DNA of 64,000 nucleotides from a virus, in IMG/VR virus record IMGVR_UViG_3300030098_001484, positions 1-64,000 of that record. One strand, written 5' to 3'. The notes beneath the pieces were generated by a model that saw nothing but the letters and a program-made list of their open reading frames with translations, was not told the DNA's origin and made no database searches. The position numbers and the translations under genes were made by a program. This document shows positions 1 to 7,102 of this stretch, one piece after another (positions within the stretch are counted from its first letter, which is position 1; each line of letters starts with the position of its first letter).

Positions 1-6
1 CAACAT

Positions 7-240
7 TCATAGGCGGTTTGTTTGACTCGACCCATTACTTTCCTCCAAAAGTTTAATAGCATCTTGACAGGCTTGGATAGCAGCCGTTAAGGCTAGTTCC
101 ATCCTATCCATAACTCCATTCATCTCATCACTATTACGAGACATTCTGTTAAGCAAGTCTTCAATCGTATCAAGAGTATTGTTATCCATATAGTATTCCT
201 CGCATGTTATACTCGATTCAAAATCATCTACAAGATTCAT
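7..240 (-). CDS. hypothetical acidic small protein
   Basis: A 77-residue protein that I do not recognise. It is acidic and looks mostly helical, with one stretch (about residues 48-66) predicted as an amphipathic helix rich in Ala, Leu and Gln. I chose the ATG at 240 because it overlaps the TGA of the preceding zincin-like gene in the usual ATGA way, which suggests translational coupling. A longer frame upstream lies inside the neighbour and is unlikely. The gene ends cleanly with TGA at 7-9. No signal peptide, membrane segment or metal motif is visible. It is the last complete gene before the window edge in transcription order. Confidence 0.6.
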   Translation of the reverse strand: MNLVDDFESSITCEEYYMDNNTLDTIEDLLNRMSRNSDEMNGVMDRMELALTAAIQACQDAIKLLEESNGSSQTNRL

Positions 241-560
241 AACAAACCTTCTTTCCAAAACTTATCTGCAAGTTTATATTGTAACCTATTGGCTTCACTT
301 TCTCCATCTTTCCACCAGCGTTGGCTTAACCACTGCTTAACATGAACCATCTCATGCACGACTGTAGCAATAAAGTCTCTAAGAGATTGATCTATAGAAA
401 CCTCGATAACATATGTGCCGAGTTCCCACTCATGCTCATAGCTTTGTCCACAACACTGAATCTGATTATGTGTAACTGGATAAAAAAGAACTTCGGGATG
501 AACGTCCCAGTAATCTGACAACCAGTCAATAACCTTGTAGCCAATCACTTGATAATCCAT
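237..560 (-). CDS. small zincin-like metalloprotease-fold protein (HEMVH)
   Basis: A 107-residue protein with the zinc metalloprotease signature His69-Glu70-x-x-His73 (VVHEMVH). Acidic residues about 14-16 positions later (Glu87/Glu89 in GESEAN) could be the third zinc ligand. This resembles the minimal catalytic core of SprT-like or ImmA/IrrE-like zincins, but the chain is much shorter than SprT, so only a zincin fold is inferred. Two adjacent cysteines (36-37) are present. The ATG at 560 is preferred because AAGAGGAAA lies just upstream; an in-frame GTG further up would run into the tRNA-Arg gene. The substrate is unknown. It sits immediately downstream of tRNA-Arg and is translationally coupled to the next gene. 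Confidence 0.65.
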   Translation of the reverse strand: MDYQVIGYKVIDWLSDYWDVHPEVLFYPVTHNQIQCCGQSYEHEWELGTYVIEVSIDQSLRDFIATVVHEMVHVKQWLSQRWWKDGESEANRLQYKLADKFWKEGLL

Positions 561-575
561 AAGATTTCCTCTTAA

Positions 576-648
576 CACTCCGAGTAGGACTCGAACCTAC
601 GACCTACGGTTTAGAAGACCGTTGCTCTATCCACTGAGCTACCGGAGT
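576..648 (-). tRNA. tRNA-Arg (anticodon TCT)
   Basis: A full cloverleaf can be folded on the minus strand. The 7-bp acceptor stem pairs ACTCCGG with TCGGAGT (last pair G-U). There is a GCTC D-arm, a 5-bp anticodon stem ACGGT/ACCGT with loop CTTCTAA (anticodon TCT), and a T-arm GTAGG-TTCGAGT-CCTAC. The discriminator is G and CCA is not encoded. It would read AGA/AGG, common Arg codons in an AT-rich phage. It lies right after the structured non-coding region. Confidence 0.96.
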
Positions 649-684
649 ATTATACCATAAATAAATAGAAGTGTTAGTAAATAA

Positions 685-1425
685 ATAAAAAATTGTACCT
701 AAGACAAGATACCAGAGCCAAGGCCGATGGGACTACCGTTTACCCATAAGTCTTCCTCTTACGCCATCATATCTGTGGGATGGTCAGCATAAGGTAGACT
801 GCTGCTCCCCTTTGATCCATCCTAAGAAGGACTCTCACGTTTGGTTCACAACACCTTTGTCTCCAGATACCAAGACATATTCAGTCACAACTGCGTAACC
901 TGAGTTGCTATCTCAAGCTGATTCTTACGCATCTCTGATATCCTGTCTTGGATACAATAAATAGGGAGTGATAACCCAGATCCCTACTGGAAGGCTCTCC
1001 TTTAATCCGTACTGTGTCACCTAGAACAGCTACGAACCCCGCACATGGGGAATATTACACCGGCCTATTGTGCAGACCTGAACCTCTGCCGAGGCGTTGC
1101 ATATTATACCCCGCTAAGAATATAACATACTCCTTTACAGTCCTTCGGTTGTACACCCTTCACTGCTCGATTTCAAATCCTCCCTACTATGTGCAGTCCA
1201 GAGTATGTCGGACCTACATCGCTAGTAGGGAACGCTTTGGGCTTACATTCTATTTATACTCGCCCAAACGAGTGATCTTTTGACTCTCGGCGTTACAGCC
1301 TCACCTATGCCAACCAGCCCCATACCGTCCCCATCATAGGATAGGCCAAGGATTCTTCTAAGAGAGTGACACATGCAATCCTTGGTAAGTAGTCATCTCT
1401 CTGTGTTCGCAAGGGGAAACGAACA
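685..1425 (-). ncRNA. large structured non-coding RNA, GOLLD/ROOL-like in character
   Basis: About 740 nt without a credible gene on either strand, between a small CDS and tRNA-Arg. Read as minus-strand RNA it contains many strong helices: a 7-bp hairpin just after the upstream stop codon (about 1398-1425); a perfect 9-bp stem 1377-1385/1346-1354; a perfect 9-bp stem from TCCCTACTA to TAGTAGGGA (about 1225 to 1183); a 9-bp bulged helix GCCCAAA/TTTGGGC; and a 6-bp stem TAGGGA/TCCCTA near 962-986. A 23-bp helix between 933-955 and 695-717 has only one mismatch and three G-U pairs, and it closes a multibranched domain. Within that domain are TGCGTAA/TTACGCA, GGATGG/CCATCC and CAGCA/TGCTG stems. 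The end is followed by a run of six U (687-692). Giant ornate phage RNAs (GOLLD, ROOL) often lie beside tRNAs. Family membership here is inference; the structure is seen. Confidence 0.72.
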
Positions 1426-1728
1426 CTAAACTGTTTCTTTGTTCTTATGTTTAATGAACTTAAGTTGGGCGGTCGTGTCGCCCTTCCCATTCGCAGAACT
1501 GTCGCTATCACATATGTACCCACGTTCATGTAGCGCATCGAACGCCGACTCTAGTTCTTCTTCGTATGACCATTCTCCCCTACGCTTATAGCATACAAGG
1601 AAACGTCCGTGCATTGGGTGACACACAGACACTTGGTCATACCTAAACTCTACAATAAATCCAACATTTGAAAACTTATCAATAATACTAATCATCTCAG
1701 TTCTTTCTACCTGATCTACGGTTTCCAT
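1426..1728 (-). CDS. hypothetical protein, 100 aa
   Basis: A 100-residue protein that I do not recognise. It has a mixed alpha/beta composition, and its C-terminal third is charged and Lys-rich. The ATG at 1728 is chosen because AGAGAAAC lies upstream; the longer in-frame start would cover the whole preceding small basic gene. Its stop (TAG at 1426-1428) is followed at once by the first hairpin of the structured RNA region. The codons for residues about 77-82 (SSANGK) coincide with a 17-bp sequence repeated near 5380 and 5435. Confidence 0.5.
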   Translation of the reverse strand: METVDQVERTEMISIIDKFSNVGFIVEFRYDQVSVCHPMHGRFLVCYKRRGEWSYEEELESAFDALHERGYICDSDSSANGKGDTTAQLKFIKHKNKETV

Positions 1729-1813
1729 ATTTGTTTCTCTTTGAACGCCTAGGCTTACCTTTCTTACGCAACCTAGACACATGGGCTTTCAATGCTTCTG
1801 TAACTTTAGCCAT
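1697..1813 (-). CDS. very small, highly basic protein (38 aa)
   Basis: A 38-residue product, MAKVTEALKAHVSRLRKKGK followed by an Arg/Lys/Asn-rich tail, with a strongly positive charge that suggests nucleic acid binding. The ATG at 1813 has a good ribosome-binding site (GAGGATTAA) and follows the stop of the preceding gene by a few bases. Its 3' end overlaps the start of the next gene by about 30 bp in another frame. It is supported by its ribosome-binding site and tight packing rather than by homology that I can see. Confidence 0.5.
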   Translation of the reverse strand: MAKVTEALKAHVSRLRKKGKPRRSKRNKYGNRRSGRKN

Positions 1814-1993
1814 TTAATCCTCTATGTCCTCATGATACATTCGACTTGTGATAACATCCAAAGGATCATGATCTTCAGGAGGCGTAAGATTATACTCAAT
1901 ACCCCCATCATTTATTAGTTGTTGAAGATAGTCATAAACGTCAGTACTATCAGGCTTGTAATTAAACTCAAGCCTAATGTGTGCAACAAACAT
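1814..1993 (-). CDS. hypothetical acidic protein (59 aa)
   Basis: A 59-residue acidic protein. Its ATG overlaps the previous stop as TAATG, a typical coupled arrangement in this phage. The N-terminal half (MFVAHIRLEFNYKP) looks like a beta strand, followed by a helix and a Pro/Asp-rich segment. No known motif is seen. The continuous packing with both neighbours and the matching strand make it likely to be real. Confidence 0.55.
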   Translation of the reverse strand: MFVAHIRLEFNYKPDSTDVYDYLQQLINDGGIEYNLTPPEDHDPLDVITSRMYHEDIED

Positions 1994-2289
1994 TATTTCC
2001 TTGCCTTTCTAGCCTTAGTTAAGGCTTGTTTAATTGCATTAAGGTGAGCGTTAGCATGATCTCGCATCCATTTGCGATCAGCTTTATTAGTATTACGTTG
2101 GGTCCAAAATCCTGAGTCCACTTTAAACTCTAAGACTAAGGATGTATTCCAAAGTATTCTAATGCGTAAATCTTTTCCTCTTTGGAATGTTAAATCATCC
2201 GAGGATGTTTTGTATTCCCTTATTGAAAACTTAGATCCAAGCATATCCAAGCTGTTTTTCATGTATTTAGAATAAGATTCGTTTGTCAT
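1993..2289 (-). CDS. hypothetical basic protein (98 aa)
   Basis: A 98-residue protein starting MTNESYSKYM. It is rich in Lys and Arg at its C-terminus (LTKARKARK), which may mean nucleic acid binding. The ATG at 2289 follows the RNA polymerase 2 stop by a few bases and has GAGGTG as ribosome-binding site; the longer reading frame overlaps the polymerase gene and is rejected. Likely co-transcribed with the polymerase. No family recognised. Confidence 0.55.
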   Translation of the reverse strand: MTNESYSKYMKNSLDMLGSKFSIREYKTSSDDLTFQRGKDLRIRILWNTSLVLEFKVDSGFWTQRNTNKADRKWMRDHANAHLNAIKQALTKARKARK

Positions 2290-2296
2290 AAACACC

Positions 2297-4423
2297 TCAC
2301 ATAAACATATTCTCCGATTGCAGAACCGTATCAATATCCAAGTCACCAAACTCAGGCAACTCAACACCGTACTGCTCAGCTAACGCCAACAACGGAGAGT
2401 TAAGATAAACAGCATGTGTAGCCTTGCGTATACCATCCCTAAAGATTTGCATGTGCATAGGCAACAGCCCACCACAATCATGGATGCTAATGATGTTCTT
2501 AACACCACGGGTAAGGCAGTAGATAATACACAACCGCATCACCAAAGCATCCAAGAAGTGTACAAAGTTAGGAGGTCCAGAAGTAATAGACTTCCTTACA
2601 TCAAGTACGTCTGTGTAAACGTAGAACGTAAGAGACAAGCAGTCCTCATCTCCGAAACATTTACTAGCCTTAAGTGTTCTCTCCTCAGTCTTGCTTCTGA
2701 AGTTCTCCATAACAAGACCATCAGGAGAAGTAATAGTCATTGCCTCACCATCTTCGCCCGCAACCTTGACAACCTTACCGATAAACTTCATAAAGGCTTC
2801 AATGGTCGGGCTTAACTTAAGCAACGACTTACGATAACGACTCGCCAGCTTCATGGCAATAGGAAACTGATCCTCAAACGGCACATCTAGCTTGCCGATA
2901 GGGGAGTCTGAGGCAGCAATAACTTTCCACTCTGGTTCATCTTCAGTACCAAAGTTATGCCAAGTCTTATCACCCATGAACTTCCTAGCAATAGCCAATG
3001 GCTTACCGCCGTATGGAATAATCATCACAGGATTCTTTGCAACTGTGGTAGTGTTAACCACATCCTCATTCTCAAGGAACACCTGACTAAACTCATCGTC
3101 TTCCCCTGCTTCCCAAGCACGACGGTTCTCATCACAGATATCTTTCCTGAAGTCGTGAATCTCACCGTTAGGGTTGTTGATAAGGTTTGTACGTCGGGCG
3201 TTAACCTCATCCCTAGTAGCAGCCGCAGTGTGCTGAAGGTTTGATGACACTTGGTCAAGCCTAATAGGCAAGTCCCAGTAACCGTCTTCCAAAGCATCAG
3301 CATATGCGTCACATGCACTAAAGCATTTGAAAGTACCGGCTCCCTTACCAAAGCCATCCCACCACAGATCATAATGCTTAAGCGGGTCTTCAGCAACAGC
3401 AAGGATACGGTCCTTATTGTTGTCAACCCACTCAACACGATGATCGAAGTGAAGTTTGTCCAACTTAACTCCGTCTGCTATAGGCAGTCCAGAACATGAA
3501 CTGGCGATACCAACCTTAGCCCAATACCAGTCATCGTCTGTCTTAAGAATCTGTCCGTTAGCAAAACGCAACAAACTAGAAGCCAGATCATTACCTTGCG
3601 GTGATAAGACATCGCAATAGTAATACATACGACCACGAAAGTCGATGTAAACAACCAGCCAGAAGGTCCGACCCTGCATCTCAGTAGCCACCTGTAAGGC
3701 AACACCATGAGCATACTTATGAATCTCATGTTCATAAGGCAACAGCGTATGCTTAGCCAAAGCTAAGGTACGATCTGAGATAACGTATGGCACGTCTTGT
3801 AGACCGTTCATCGCATCACAGATCCCTTGCTTTGTAACATTTTGCCACGTTCCGTGACTTATGCCGTGCCTAAGAGCATCAGTGAGATATCCACCCGGAC
3901 GCTCAATAGTATGAGGCACAGGCGGCACAACCATAGGGCGACGATTCATTCCAATCATACCCCAAAGGTCGTGTTCCTCAAGCATGTTCTTAAGTGTGCT
4001 AGTGAGCCTAACAACAGTGGTATCCCCATGCTTAGTGTGGTTAAGGTCGATAAACCCAACCGAACGACAGGCATGTATAAGATTCCAAGATATTGCTAGT
4101 CGATCCTCTCGATCCATGTTAGGTGCTAAAGTTAACAACCTGCGTGACACTTCATTCACTACAGGGTGTGCTTGAGCCGTATCACCTTCCTTGGAGACCT
4201 TATCCAGAGTGGCACATGACGCAATCATTGACACTTCTCTAAGGCCCATCTTAAGGACACGTTTAGCCCACTTAGGAGGCTGACTGAAGCCACTGATCAA
4301 ATCCTCCAGCCCTCCCTCAAGTTGGTCAACAATAGGATTAGGGTTAACACCCCTACCCATGATTTCTAACTCAAGGTTGCGCTGTTGGTCTAAAGCAGCA
4401 TCAGTAACAGTAACACATGACAT
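2297..4423 (-). CDS. divergent T7-type single-subunit RNA polymerase (RNAP 2)
   Basis: A 708-residue DNA-directed RNA polymerase of the T7/mitochondrial family. The DxRGR element is at residues 261-265 (DFRGRMYYY). The motif A aspartate is Asp390 (LDQVSSNLQH, equivalent to T7 Asp537), motif B has Lys463 and Tyr471 (T7 Lys631 and Tyr639), and motif C is IHDCGG with Asp649 (T7 Asp812). The catalytic set is therefore complete. Motif A reads DQVSSNLQH instead of the usual DGSCSGIQH, and the T7 Arg627 position is Thr, so it is clearly divergent. It is shorter than T7 RNAP (883 aa), mainly in the N-terminal domain. The start ATG at 4423 has AAGGGG upstream. A second, more canonical polymerase lies at the other end of the window, so this one probably reads a different promoter class. 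Confidence 0.93.
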   Translation of the reverse strand: MSCVTVTDAALDQQRNLELEIMGRGVNPNPIVDQLEGGLEDLISGFSQPPKWAKRVLKMGLREVSMIASCATLDKVSKEGDTAQAHPVVNEVSRRLLTLAPNMDREDRLAISWNLIHACRSVGFIDLNHTKHGDTTVVRLTSTLKNMLEEHDLWGMIGMNRRPMVVPPVPHTIERPGGYLTDALRHGISHGTWQNVTKQGICDAMNGLQDVPYVISDRTLALAKHTLLPYEHEIHKYAHGVALQVATEMQGRTFWLVVYIDFRGRMYYYCDVLSPQGNDLASSLLRFANGQILKTDDDWYWAKVGIASSCSGLPIADGVKLDKLHFDHRVEWVDNNKDRILAVAEDPLKHYDLWWDGFGKGAGTFKCFSACDAYADALEDGYWDLPIRLDQVSSNLQHTAAATRDEVNARRTNLINNPNGEIHDFRKDICDENRRAWEAGEDDEFSQVFLENEDVVNTTTVAKNPVMIIPYGGKPLAIARKFMGDKTWHNFGTEDEPEWKVIAASDSPIGKLDVPFEDQFPIAMKLASRYRKSLLKLSPTIEAFMKFIGKVVKVAGEDGEAMTITSPDGLVMENFRSKTEERTLKASKCFGDEDCLSLTFYVYTDVLDVRKSITSGPPNFVHFLDALVMRLCIIYCLTRGVKNIISIHDCGGLLPMHMQIFRDGIRKATHAVYLNSPLLALAEQYGVELPEFGDLDIDTVLQSENMFM

Positions 4424-4501
4424 AACCAATCCCCTTATTTGAAAGGTTATTTATTACGAGCCTTTTACTGACTTGCTCAGGTCAATACACAGTGTATTAA
4501 C

Positions 4502-5308
4502 TCAGTCCATGTTGGCTTCAAGAACCGCAGACTTATTAGCAGTCCGGCGACGATTACTCTTGTTAGACCTCAACAGGTGATCTGTATTAGTCCGCTGGTC
4601 GCCACGGTCCTCAACGTAGTTGCCTGAACGAGGGCCACTACCCATCTGAACCCCGTGAGGTTCCAATGCTTCTCTAAGGTTATTCATTGCGTCCTTAACC
4701 GTTTCCCCAACACCGTACAACCCGACATATTCATGATCGGTGTTATACTTCTTCTTCTTGAAAGTACCGTCCTTCTTACGGATACCTTCACCAATAACCT
4801 CCATCCGATATCCTTCATCGGTCAAGGTTCTGGTAAGTCTGAAACCCTTAACCCAAGGCAACTTCGAAGGCTTAACTTCAGCCTTCTCAGTCTTACTCAG
4901 GTACTCGTTGATTAGGGTCTTACTACGAGTCCGCTTGCCGGGTTCAATACCGCAAACCTTAAGTAGCTCTTGCCTTGACATGGCTTCAAGCTGCTCTTTG
5001 GTAAAGGTCTTACCCTTAGACTTCTTGCCCCCAATCTTGCGAGTCTTCTTCGCAGACTTAGGCTTGTCCTCTGCGGTAACACCACGGTCCTTGGCCTTCT
5101 TGTGCTTATCTTCAAGATCAGCCACGGTATCCTTGGTATCACCAACAATCACACCAAGCCGGGCCAATGCTCTTTGAGTGGTGGCTTTACCATTCAGTTT
5201 CCACCGGCGGTTCAACTCTTTCAGAGCCTTCTTCCGCTTCTTGTCACTCTTATTAGCATAAGCGCAAAGCTCAGCGTTGGACATATAATTCATTGGTTTC
5301 TTACTCAT
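4502..5308 (-). CDS. Lys/Arg-rich protein with SAP-like helix-extension-helix
   Basis: A 268-residue, very basic protein. Residues about 100-140 (TKEQLEAMSRQELLKVCGIE and on to a Lys-Thr-Leu-Ile helix) look like a SAP/Rho-N-type helix-extension-helix that binds DNA or RNA. The first 40 residues form a Lys-rich helix, and the middle carries Lys-rich linkers. The C-terminal part (about 150-215) seems to be a compact beta-containing domain, followed by an Arg/Asn-rich tail. It ends 78 bp before RNA polymerase 2, so it may be co-transcribed with it. A transcription or chromatin-like partner role is only inference. The ATG at 5308 has AAGGAATG upstream. Confidence 0.6.
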   Translation of the reverse strand: MSKKPMNYMSNAELCAYANKSDKKRKKALKELNRRWKLNGKATTQRALARLGVIVGDTKDTVADLEDKHKKAKDRGVTAEDKPKSAKKTRKIGGKKSKGKTFTKEQLEAMSRQELLKVCGIEPGKRTRSKTLINEYLSKTEKAEVKPSKLPWVKGFRLTRTLTDEGYRMEVIGEGIRKKDGTFKKKKYNTDHEYVGLYGVGETVKDAMNNLREALEPHGVQMGSGPRSGNYVEDRGDQRTNTDHLLRSNKSNRRRTANKSAVLEANMD

Positions 5309-5365
5309 GTTACTAACATTCCTTCATTCAAAGGTACATACATCGGGTACGCAACACCATGCTGC

Positions 5366-5448
5366 GTTCCCATTGGCAGAACTCGGCCTACCACGCATGT
5401 ATACGTACATGCTTTGATGCCTTGTTCCCATTCGCAGAACTCGGCCTA
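5366..5448. repeat. two-copy direct repeat, 25 bp with 58-bp period
   Basis: The 25-bp units at 5366-5390 and 5424-5448 differ at one base (core TTCCCATTSGCAGAACTC). The sequence after each unit is also similar and rich in GTAC/CATG, including a perfect 7-bp hairpin at 5395-5412 (GCATGTA, tetraloop TACG, TACATGC). A third copy of a 17-bp core occurs at about 1484-1500, inside a gene. The pair lies in the 171-bp gene-free gap between two minus-strand genes. It could be a protein- or polymerase-binding region; its function is unknown. Confidence 0.7.
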
Positions 5449-5479
5449 TACATACGTACACATACTACGTTCACGTTCA

Positions 5480-5800
5480 CTATCTATCAAGTCTCCTTTC
5501 GTTGTCTTCTTTCCACTGCTCATACTCACGCATACGAGCCTTGAACTCTGATCTGGGAAGCCATGTCTGTATAATTTCCCGTGACTCAGGGTCGTCCAAC
5601 AAACCAAGCCTAATCTTTCTCAACGCACTACGATGACCCCCTCTTACCGTTGATTCATTATTATTATTTCCTGAATCAGGGTGAGGATCTTCGTTTAGCT
5701 TCTCCGCAATTACCTTATGCGGAGTAAGATCTAACGGAGACTTAGGTTCCGTAGCCTTACAAAGATTAGAGTCAATACGATCTCTAACAATTTTTGCCAT
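5480..5800 (-). CDS. hypothetical charged protein (106 aa)
   Basis: A 106-residue hydrophilic protein. Its middle is Asn/Ser-rich and probably disordered (about residues 40-52, with four Asn in a row). The last 40 residues are helical and Arg/Glu-rich (SEFKARMREYEQWKEDNERR), possibly a coiled coil. Its ATG overlaps the stop of the upstream 30-residue membrane peptide as TAATG, so the two are probably coupled. It is followed by the repeat-containing gap. No family recognised. Confidence 0.55.
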   Translation of the reverse strand: MAKIVRDRIDSNLCKATEPKSPLDLTPHKVIAEKLNEDPHPDSGNNNNESTVRGGHRSALRKIRLGLLDDPESREIIQTWLPRSEFKARMREYEQWKEDNERRLDR

Positions 5801-5892
5801 TACAGTTCAACTACCTCTTGTAAAATGAGTATGATAAACAAAGTAATAAGGCCCATACTCATGGCACATAATACTAATTCAATTACCCACAT
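5800..5892 (-). CDS. tiny single-pass membrane peptide (30 aa)
   Basis: A 30-residue product (MWVIELVLCAMSMGLITLFI followed by ILILQEVVEL) that is almost entirely one hydrophobic helix, so it would insert in the inner membrane. The ATG at 5892 follows directly after the previous TGA, with GGAG upstream, and its TAA overlaps the ATG of the next gene. This exact packing on both sides is the main support. A lysis, superinfection or host-membrane role is possible but not shown. Confidence 0.5.
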   Translation of the reverse strand: MWVIELVLCAMSMGLITLFIILILQEVVEL

Positions 5893-6147
5893 TCAATTCT
5901 CCACTTTTATTGCATACATTCTCCGAAAGAAGTGCTTATCTTTGACACTCTTACGATACCAACGATTGCCTAGACCTTTGGATCTATTGCCCCAATCGTA
6001 TCTAAAGTCAGGATCTAGATTAATTCTGACATCCATGCAGAACTCACCGCAATCCCAAAGTACACGGTTAGTTCTACGTTCCGGTAAGAAACCAAGAATC
6101 CACAGTAACATCCTGTGAATCCAAGGTTTACGAGGTTCAGTGTACAT
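5893..6147 (-). CDS. hypothetical basic protein (84 aa)
   Basis: An 84-residue protein rich in Arg and Trp, with an N-terminal hydrophobic stretch (HRMLLWILGFLP) that might be a weak membrane anchor. After it comes a short segment with two cysteines (DCGEFC), then basic and aromatic residues. The ATG at 6147 is preferred over an in-frame GTG two codons upstream, with AAAGG ahead. No family recognised. Confidence 0.5.
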   Translation of the reverse strand: MYTEPRKPWIHRMLLWILGFLPERRTNRVLWDCGEFCMDVRINLDPDFRYDWGNRSKGLGNRWYRKSVKDKHFFRRMYAIKVEN

Positions 6148-6166
6148 ATACACCTACCTTTCTGCC

Positions 6167-6382
6167 TCAATCAAGAGGCTCTATGCGTTCCCCGCTATAT
6201 TCATCGAGGTCAGCTTGCGTATAACCAGAGAACGTCTCTGGTGTATACTTCTTTTCTTTCTCCTTTCTGCAACTAACACAAACCCTGTCTAAGGGTATGC
6301 CTTGGCAATCTGTCATCCAATAAGACATTTGCCCTGACCCACAAGGGCAAGGCTTTGGTGGTCGTTCGTGAATACTACTCAT
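6167..6382 (-). CDS. small Cys-rich, probably zinc-binding protein
   Basis: A 71-residue protein beginning MSSIHERPPKPCPCGSG. Cysteines at 12, 14, 26, 35 and 38 (CPC at the start and CVSC after about 20 residues) suggest one zinc ribbon or knuckle. The C-terminal half is acidic. The ATG at 6382 has a strong AAGGAG and overlaps the end of the preceding gene by 8 bp; an in-frame extension upstream would lie inside that gene and is rejected. A nucleic-acid or protein adaptor role is inferred from the zinc motif only. Confidence 0.62.
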   Translation of the reverse strand: MSSIHERPPKPCPCGSGQMSYWMTDCQGIPLDRVCVSCRKEKEKKYTPETFSGYTQADLDEYSGERIEPLD

Positions 6383-6806
6383 CGATTGAATTCTCCTTCT
6401 TATCCATGCTGCCTTCCGCATATCCACAACCGTAACCATGATCCAACCCTTCACCGTGGCCCCATTCCCAGCCAACAGTAAACGCAACCTGCAAAGCCAG
6501 ATCGAGTCTGCCATCCGTGTTTGCCCCGAGTTGTTTCATTATGAACTCAAGGCATTCATTGGCTTCCTCACCTTGGGTGGCGGCAAACCACTTGTCTCTG
6601 TTGCGGAAGACATTCAATGCAAAGTTGCCATCCAGACATTCCATTGATTTTATTAGCTTGTGATGTCTGGTATCCTCGCCGCTGCCATTACACCGATCAC
6701 AAATCCTGAACTCAACGGGATTTTCACGGCCTGCATCTGAAGGGTGATAGTATTCCATATCACCACTGCCATCGCAGAGTTGGCATTCAAACTTCTTACT
6801 ATTCAT
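6375..6806 (-). CDS. DnaJ-type zinc-finger small protein
   Basis: A 143-residue protein whose N-terminus carries two CxxCxGSG units, Cys8/Cys11 and Cys36/Cys39, as in the Cys-rich domain of DnaJ. There is no J-domain and only one pair of repeats (DnaJ has four CxxC units), so it likely binds one zinc ion. The rest (about 50-143) is an unassigned domain ending in a Gly/His/Tyr-rich stretch and an acidic tail. The ATG at 6806 is chosen for its AAGGAG; the longer frame covers the preceding gene. Such fingers in phage often serve protein or RNA contact. The exact role is unknown. Confidence 0.65.
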   Translation of the reverse strand: MNSKKFECQLCDGSGDMEYYHPSDAGRENPVEFRICDRCNGSGEDTRHHKLIKSMECLDGNFALNVFRNRDKWFAATQGEEANECLEFIMKQLGANTDGRLDLALQVAFTVGWEWGHGEGLDHGYGCGYAEGSMDKKENSIDE

Positions 6807-6844
6807 AACACAATGCTCCTTACCCATATGGGCAGTTAGGTTAC

Positions 6845-7063
6845 TCAATAAGGACGATGATGCCTCAATACATTCAAGGCACATTTAACATGCCGAGGCT
6901 TTGGGTAAGCCCCGGCTTTGAATAGTTTCCTTAATGATTTAGGTTGTTTTCTGTAGGAATTACTTTCCCATGCCGCATCAATAGCTAGAAAAACTAGCGT
7001 TCTATTGAGGACATTAGGGTAATCCCAGTCCAATCTAAACATCACATACCTCTGTTGTATCAT
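6845..7063 (-). CDS. hypothetical basic protein (72 aa)
   Basis: A 72-residue basic protein starting MIQQRYVMFRLDW, rich in Arg, Lys and Leu, with a C-terminal His/Arg-rich end. The ATG at 7063 has AAGGAG about nine bases ahead. No motif recognised. It lies between two zinc-binding small proteins in the early-type small-gene cluster. Confidence 0.5.
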   Translation of the reverse strand: MIQQRYVMFRLDWDYPNVLNRTLVFLAIDAAWESNSYRKQPKSLRKLFKAGAYPKPRHVKCALNVLRHHRPY

Positions 7064-7102
7064 ACACAATACTCCTTATTTATAATTACCACGATTTGTG
7101 GA

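Noticed and set aside
576-648. tRNA-Arg as phage attachment site
   Set aside because: No integrase, excisionase or repressor gene in the window; the tRNA is complete and fits codon needs.
642-680. Sigma70-like promoter (TATAAT with TGG, -35 TTTACT, 17-bp spacer) before tRNA-Arg
   Set aside because: The -10 box directly touches the mature tRNA 5' end, so transcription would start inside the tRNA. More likely a chance match in AT-rich DNA.
1095-1115. GGGGTATAATATG resembling the core of the promoter motif
   Set aside because: Only about nine central bases match and it lies inside the structured RNA; not comparable to the three perfect 20-bp copies.
1014-1283. Plus-strand 89-codon frame in the gene-free region
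   Set aside because: No ribosome-binding site, the only candidate on the plus strand, composition unlike the phage's genes, and it overlaps strong minus-strand RNA helices.
1305-1538. 77-codon minus-strand frame across the CDS/RNA border
   Set aside because: Overlaps a better-started gene in another frame and runs through the 9-bp stem; no ribosome-binding site.
2414-4175. Several plus-strand frames of 60-145 codons opposite RNAP 2
   Set aside because: Shadows of a conserved polymerase gene; no ribosome-binding sites and opposite to all other transcription.
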